A stretch of 41,125 nucleotides of DNA from the NCBI GenBank assembly GCA_023231475.1, contig JALJEE010000947.1:1-41125 (forward strand). The letters are read 5' to 3'. The notes under the pieces were generated by a model, which was given only the letters and a program-made list of their open reading frames with translations, was not told where the DNA came from and did no database searches. Of this stretch, positions 36,201 through 41,125 are shown piece after piece. The stretch is from Seison nebaliae. Taxonomy: Eukaryota; Rotifera; Pararotatoria; Seisonacea; Seisonidae. Numbering within the stretch: position 1 is the stretch's first letter; every line of letters begins with the position of its first letter. Both the position numbers and the translations under genes were made by a program.

Positions 36201-36279
36201 ACAAAGGACTTTTCTTTGTGATCGATGCACTTCGACTCTTTCGTTTCCGCAAACCAATTTTCTCCAAAACCTTCTTCAT
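33258..36279 (-). CDS. Ankyrin-repeat and coiled-coil protein, family unknown
   Basis: Nine exons, 36279-36065, 36014-35600, 35540-35172, 35133-34438, 34378-33869, 33805-33743, 33693-33478, 33430-33382 and 33334-33258, join in phase to 869 residues. The N-terminus is very basic (MKKVLEKIGLRKRKSRSAS). About five ankyrin repeats follow (72-300), seen in TLLHYAI, GKTAIAYAI, QTYLHSIV, GYSPLHLAS and GDTPLHIAA. Residues about 310-540 are acidic and Ser/Thr-rich, and about 500-740 are Lys/Glu-rich with heptad-like spacing, a likely coiled coil. The last 100 residues carry an acidic DDYDEGIGD and a second short helix. No membrane segment is present, so an intracellular scaffold is likely. The layout resembles ANKRD26/UACA-type proteins, but I cannot support orthology. 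The start at 36279 is the first ATG and has a clear stop upstream. Confidence 0.8.
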
Positions 36280-36596
36280 AATTCTACGTAATGGAGCGAT
36301 ACCACAATTTCCATGGTTACAGTTCCATCAAATTATCTATCAAAAATGTCTGATTATGCCTTTTTATCTATATTATATTATTCCAATGTTTGAAGATTAG
36401 GCTTCAAAATATCAAAATCGCTTTTATCATCTTTATAATGATGTTTCCATGCCATAAACAAGTTAATTAATGAGAGAATATAATGTTTATAATTAATTAG
36501 GTTTGAAAAAAATGAAAAAATAAATTGTAAATTAATTAAAATAATTAATAGTGGATAAAGACAAATAAAGTTGATGGAATAAATAAATAATTTAAT
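36280..36596. other. Short intergenic spacer
   Basis: 317 bp of very AT-rich DNA between the beta-mannosidase stop and the ankyrin gene start. No feature seen. Confidence 0.5.
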
Positions 36597-39500
36597 TTAA
36601 TAAAAGAAGATGATGAATAAACAAAAAAATAAAAGTTCAACAGAAAATTTAACATGAATGGAATGGTTTGCATTAATTTTATATTTCGAAAGTACATCAT
36701 TCATTGAACGAATTGACAGATATTGAGAGAAATTCCTTGGCAAACGCAACGGTGCCGTTTCATCGATGATCGTGTAAGTCACAATAATTTCATCATCCTC
36801 AATCATATGGAAAACGTTAGGTGAAAAATATCCGATTGACGTTGTTTCGCCTGTGGGAAATATATCAGGTTCGATATCTAAATTCACAAAATATATCGGT
36901 CTCTTTAATATTCGTTTCATTTTAATTGTTGCAATCGATAATAATGGATCTAATGTCACTGAAGTGATCTGAAAAAAAAATCAATTAGTTTCTTGGGGAA
37001 TCGAATGAGAAAAAATTGAAACGTTTATTGAGTTAGGTTGAAGATTTGAATTGTGCATTGATTTTGCACAGAACATTGTTCGATTATAAATAATGGAATT
37101 AGTTGAATTCTCTTTTGAAAATTCGACAAAGAATTTGACGAAACAACAATGTTGAAGAGAATGCATTCGATAAATGCCAATTTGACTCGTTTGTTCCGAA
37201 CTATTAACTTGATAGGCGAATGTGGAGACATGTACTGGATTAATTGAATTCCATTGGAATTCCTTTATCAGGAAATTCATTTTACCTTTTTCTAAATGAT
37301 CATTATATAATATGATATCGAACATATTATCAGTACGATGAGTGATGGTTAATTGAAATGGTTCATAAGTTGTTTTCATATAGTAATGAAGAATTTTCCA
37401 TTTTCCACCATATTCGATCGACGACCAAGTTGGTGCTTGCCACACATCATTCAATTGCCAATACATAATACCACAATTCAATCCTTCTAAAGTTGTGTCA
37501 TTTAATTTATATTTTGATCTAAAATAATCTGCTGTTCGACTAATTCCAATTGCTTGATCAATCTAAATATATTTTGTTATTTAAGTAATGTAAAAAGATG
37601 ATTTGAAATTGAAATGAAAACTTGTGACAAGTAAATGAAATCTTTGAATTTTTCTAATGATGGAATTGAGGGGATTGTTGGATCATAAGGGAAATGATTC
37701 TTGATCGATTTCAATAGAATAATATTGCCGAAAAAATGATGTTGACGATGAAAAAGTAAATCACTATCTATGGTACAGTCACGTTGGAAATTATCCACAA
37801 TCTTCGCCCACGAACTAAAAGAAGGCATTGATTGAATTCCAAATTCTGACACGAAACGTGAATTTGGCATCAGTTTCTGATCCACCCACCAATCTAATGA
37901 ATAATTATAGAAATGAACTAAATAAATAAAAGTTATTTAAATTGAAATTTGAATAAAGTCAATCTCATTTTTAACCATCACCAAAAAGTGGATTATTTGG
38001 GTTGTTAGAAATCATTTCATTCTTAATGTTATTACTTGGCGATGAGTAAATAAATGGAATATCCAACGAAATATTTCTTACAATCATTTCAATCGTTTCT
38101 TTATACAATTTACGATAATCATCATAATATGGTTTTCTATCCAATTTTTTATATCTGAAAATTTCGATTTATATCTTCATAAATCCCTCGAAAAAAAAAA
38201 GTTTCAAACGTGGTAGCTAATAATTGTTCGTTTTCATTGTTTCCTGCCAATACAACCACACTGGGATGTTGAAGTAATCGCTTTATCTGAAAAAAAAAAT
38301 GATTTTTCAAAAATTCAAATTTTTTCTTTTCCTAACATTCTCTTCAACTTCTCCTTTCACATTATCTAAATATTCTCCATTTGATCGATAGAGAGAACAA
38401 GCAAACATGAAATCTTGCCATATCATAATTCCCAATGTATCAGCCATATCATAAAATTCTTCCTGAAACCATCTCAATTCCATTAATTAAGAAAAATATT
38501 ATAAAAGAATAAACAAATTCATATCGTCCACCACCCCAAACTCTCAACATGTTCATATTCGCCAATTCTGCACTTCTCAACGTTTGAGTTAAAGTTAAAA
38601 TATTGGAAGTAGACAAAGTGTCAAGGAAAGATGAAAGTGGTATAATATTAGATCCTTTAATGTAAATTTTTACATGATTAATTTCGAAATAAAATGTCGA
38701 TCCATTTACATGTTGATTTTGAATGTTTTTCTGAATGAGACGAACTCGTCTAAATCCGATTTTCTTCTCACTTTCAAACACAGTCTCTTTATGTAAAGTT
38801 TGTACTTGAAAATTAATTCGATATCTTGTTTGTTCTCCATAGTGGAGTGGCCACCATAATTTCCATTTTATACGTTTCTAATTCACAAAAAACAAATTAA
38901 TTTCAGAACTATTTTTAAAATAAACTGATAAATTTATTATAAATTTCGGTTTGTTTTCTTGGAAAATAATAGTGGAATTCTGTTGGTCAACTAAAACATT
39001 TCCATCATTTTGAAAAATATTGACATTAAGTAAAAAGTTCTCATCTATTTCGTTTTCTATATGAAAAAAAAAAATGAGTTTGAATTGTTCCTCTAAAAGA
39101 TAAAACAAATTGGGAATTATATTAATAGAATAATTTTCGTTTAAACTTTTCATATCTCTCTGATATTCTGGAATCACATAACAATCATAGATATTTAATG
39201 GATTATCTACCAATTGGATTTTCCTTGAAATATGTCGATATTGAAAGACAAAAGCTTAATAAAAAAAAAGAAACGAATAGATTCCTTGAGTGGGGAAAGA
39301 TGGACCCCAATCCCAAGAAAATGAGGATTGAGTCTTCCGCAACTCATTCACAAAACACTCTCCATTTTGTACAAAGACTGGACACTCGGGAAATATCGGA
39401 TATTTAGCTTCATCTCTCAATTTCTCAGCGTAAGTGACTGGTGAGAAAATTTTTATTTGTATAAGAACTTCCTCGATAGACGTCACGTTTATTGTAAGAA

Positions 39501-39907
39501 AATTTGTTATGAATTGGTTCTTCGTTTTCAATATCGATTCTCCATTCACGAATATTTCACTAATCGTGTCAATCAATCCAAAATTTATTGTTAAACTACT
39601 TTTATTGTTGTTATGGAGATCAATCGTGTTGCTAAAGGTCCAATTGGATTTACTAATCCATTTTAAATTTACATCATTCTTACCTTTCAACGGATACGGT
39701 ATAATTTGTCTTTCATATAAAACTGAATAAATTGTTGCAGGTAATTGAACATTTTCGATCGAAATATTTCTCTCATCTTTTGTTCGGCAGTTGTTAAGCT
39801 AAAATTGATGAGAAATAATAATAACTTGTTATTTTCCAATCATTAATAATTTGTTTTGGCTGAATGGTATTGAAGAGAATTGAATAGAACTTCAATATGA
39901 ATAGCAT
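36597..39907 (-). CDS. MANBA: Lysosomal beta-mannosidase (glycoside hydrolase family 2)
   Basis: Ten exons, 39907-39826, 39776-39275, 39223-38926, 38877-38515, 38462-38337, 38286-38210, 38154-37976, 37917-37622, 37562-37023 and 36968-36597, join in phase to 944 residues (human 879). The enzyme removes the last beta-mannose from N-glycan fragments in lysosomes. A hydrophobic leader (LFILKFYSILF) opens the protein, then NISIENVQLPATIYSVL matches the human start. SFSWDWGPSFPTQGI and RVWGGGRYE are near-exact family blocks. The acid/base residue is E475 in GNNENE and the nucleophile E567 in FVSEFGIQS, so activity is expected. MYWQLNDVWQAP and SSIEYGGKWKILHYY follow. Many N-x-S/T sites fit a lysosomal glycoprotein. 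Choosing acceptor 39777 for intron 1 keeps phase and gives a typical 49-bp intron; the AG at 39799 does not fit. Confidence 0.95.
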
Positions 39908-40389
39908 TAATTTGAAGAGTAATAATTCAAATGATAACTAATAGAGGAGAAAGTAATTTCATTCTGACAATAATTACAAATCTTCTTTTTAATTAAGAAA
40001 AAGAGCCAAAATGTTTGAAAATCTATCATTAATGTTAGATTTAATTAATTAATCTTATAACTTTGTTGAAATTGCATTTTCTTTTTTTTTATTCTCCTAA
40101 AAACTTTCTTCACATGATTAAATAAAATTTATTCTAAAATAAACAATTCAAACTTCGATCCTTATTTATTTGTTGTTCTTATCAATTGATAAGGATTCAA
40201 TTGAACTAACATTTTATAGGAGAATTCGTGGAAAAATCGTTAATCGTTACCAAACCAATTAAACTTGGACAATTTTTAAAGATTGTAGATACACCTAAGG
40301 GCTCCTACGTTGTATAATACTTAATAATAGTATAATTTATTTTAATAGTAAAATTTAAATAATAGTCTATATATTTTTTTTTTTTTTTA
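39908..40389. other. AT-rich spacer upstream of beta-mannosidase
   Basis: 480 bp with no coding signal, including long A/T runs near 40371-40390 next to the 3' end of the unidentified gene. It should hold the beta-mannosidase promoter. Confidence 0.5.
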
Positions 40390-40892
40390 TTATAAAATCA
40401 AAGCCCCTCGGAGTAAATTAAAAAGAAAATGAGATAGATTACTGTACATGTTATCAGTGATAAGTTTTCTTCCAATGACGATTTCATCTCGTAAATATTC
40501 CGGAATATGAGAAGTGATATCGAAGTTAGAAGAAATGTAAAGAGCTTCATCGAAAGATTCAGGAACATCAATCCAATAATAAGAACAAAAGAAGATAACC
40601 GGATTGAAAAAAGTTTTACACTGGAGAAAAGATGGAAATAATAAATCAGATTCCTCGATAGACTGAATTAATTGTAAATAAAAATTTAAGTGATTTAAAT
40701 TTGCTAGTACCAGTTTGAATAACGAAAATTGTCAAATTTTGCGTTAAATTCGATTTAACAGAGAATTCATAAAAAATGTTTCTGTTAACTTGATCATCTC
40801 CTTCATAAACAGTGATTTTTGGGAGAAGTGAACTACGGCAATTTCCGTACATTCTTACAAGGGAACGGTACATGTTCGCATCCGCCGTTTGA
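40390..40892 (-). CDS. 3' part of an unidentified gene
   Basis: Two exons are supported by phase, 40892-40724 and 40662-40390; the start of the gene is not seen and may lie beyond the window. The protein piece reads through ADANMYRSLVRMYGNC, then LLPKITVYEGDD and SVKSNLTQNLTIF, and in the last exon FLQCKTFFNP, YYWIDVPESFDEALY and HIPEYLRDEIVIG, ending at TAA. Two N-x-T sites close together and spaced cysteines suggest a secreted or luminal protein, but this is weak. AATAAA overlaps the stop codon on the minus strand (40386-40391), giving an extremely short 3' UTR. The intron donor is the GTTATT at 40723; the next GT downstream breaks the frame. I recognise no family. Confidence 0.5.
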
Positions 40893-40977
40893 CTCCAAAA
40901 AAATCATGGAGATAGGAAAAATAAAGCTAAAGAGATGTCTAAATTTTTTTATCCCTAGTCGAAATATTACACCAGAA

Positions 40978-41119
40978 TTTTGGCCTTTTTCTATTCCGTA
41001 TGTAGATGTAGGTATGTATTTTCTATATACAATTCTGTATAAAAAATTATTAAATATATATAGAATTGTATATAAAAAATACATATCTACATCTACATAT
41101 AGAGTAAAAAAGGCCAAAA
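40978..41119. repeat. 142-bp foldback (palindromic) element
   Basis: The left arm begins TTTTGGCC at 40978 and the right arm ends GGCCAAAA at 41119. The arms, about 60 bp each, are near-perfect reverse complements sharing TATGTAGATGTAG, TATGTATTTT and TATATACAATTCT, with a short AT-rich loop around 41041-41057. This is the shape of a miniature inverted-repeat (foldback) element derived from a DNA transposon. No coding capacity. It lies just upstream of, or in an intron of, the unidentified gene. Confidence 0.8.
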
Positions 41120-41125
41120 ACCGGC

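Noticed and set aside
36046-36279. Small separate gene at the start of the ankyrin locus
   Set aside because: Its end splices in phase onto the first ankyrin exon, so it is that gene's first exon.
39777-39826. Apparent broken first exon of beta-mannosidase
   Set aside because: Using the AG at 39778-39777 gives a 49-bp intron, correct phase and the expected N-terminal strand.
40370-40392. Poly(A)-like run after the unidentified gene as a sign of a retrocopy
   Set aside because: The gene still has an intron (40723-40663), and A/T runs are common across the window.
1-41125. CRISPR arrays, bacterial operons, rRNA, retroviral or LTR elements
   Set aside because: No spaced direct repeats, ribosome binding sites, rRNA segments, reverse transcriptase motifs or long terminal repeats were seen.

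Overview
The window looks like nuclear DNA from a small, AT-rich invertebrate genome. Most genes are split by introns of about 45-60 bp with ordinary GT/AG ends, there is one eukaryotic tRNA gene, and the proteins are animal families. Finding MTRR, PCIF1 and gp78 together does not fit a fly or a Caenorhabditis-type worm, as far as I know those gene sets. A compact arthropod such as an acariform mite is my best guess, but this is an inference and no sequence here proves it.

Left part (1-6 kb): the acidic C-terminal end of a plus-strand gene runs into a single-exon PIN-like protein on the minus strand that resembles the C-terminus of ZNF451. Then come a 79-residue cysteine-rich ORF, a tRNA-Asn(GTT), a sorcin-like penta-EF-hand gene (7 exons, plus) and, convergent with it, a methionine synthase reductase gene (4 exons, minus).

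Middle (6-26 kb): about 7.6 kb without a convincing gene lies before an 8-exon, furin-type matrix metalloproteinase. That protein carries a very basic hinge of about 380 residues and a large insert in its catalytic domain. After another gap comes a 12-exon PCIF1 (cap m6Am methyltransferase) homologue. Its catalytic NPPF tetrad reads RPEI and its catalytic domain is shortened, so it should be a pseudoenzyme. A further 3.6 kb shows no gene.

Right part (26-41 kb): six genes sit in a row, all on the minus strand: gp78/AMFR (8 exons, RING plus CUE plus VIM-like tail), a divergent two-exon actin, a 185-residue protein with two CxxC pairs, an ankyrin-repeat/coiled-coil protein (9 exons), lysosomal beta-mannosidase (10 exons) and the 3' part of an unrecognised gene. 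A 142-bp foldback (palindromic) element sits at the right edge.

The genes do not form a pathway. They cover methionine/cobalamin metabolism, ER protein degradation, matrix remodelling, lysosomal glycan breakdown, calcium sensing and RNA-cap biology. Exon models were built by hand, by matching splice phase and family similarity. Several first exons, notably that of PCIF1, remain uncertain.
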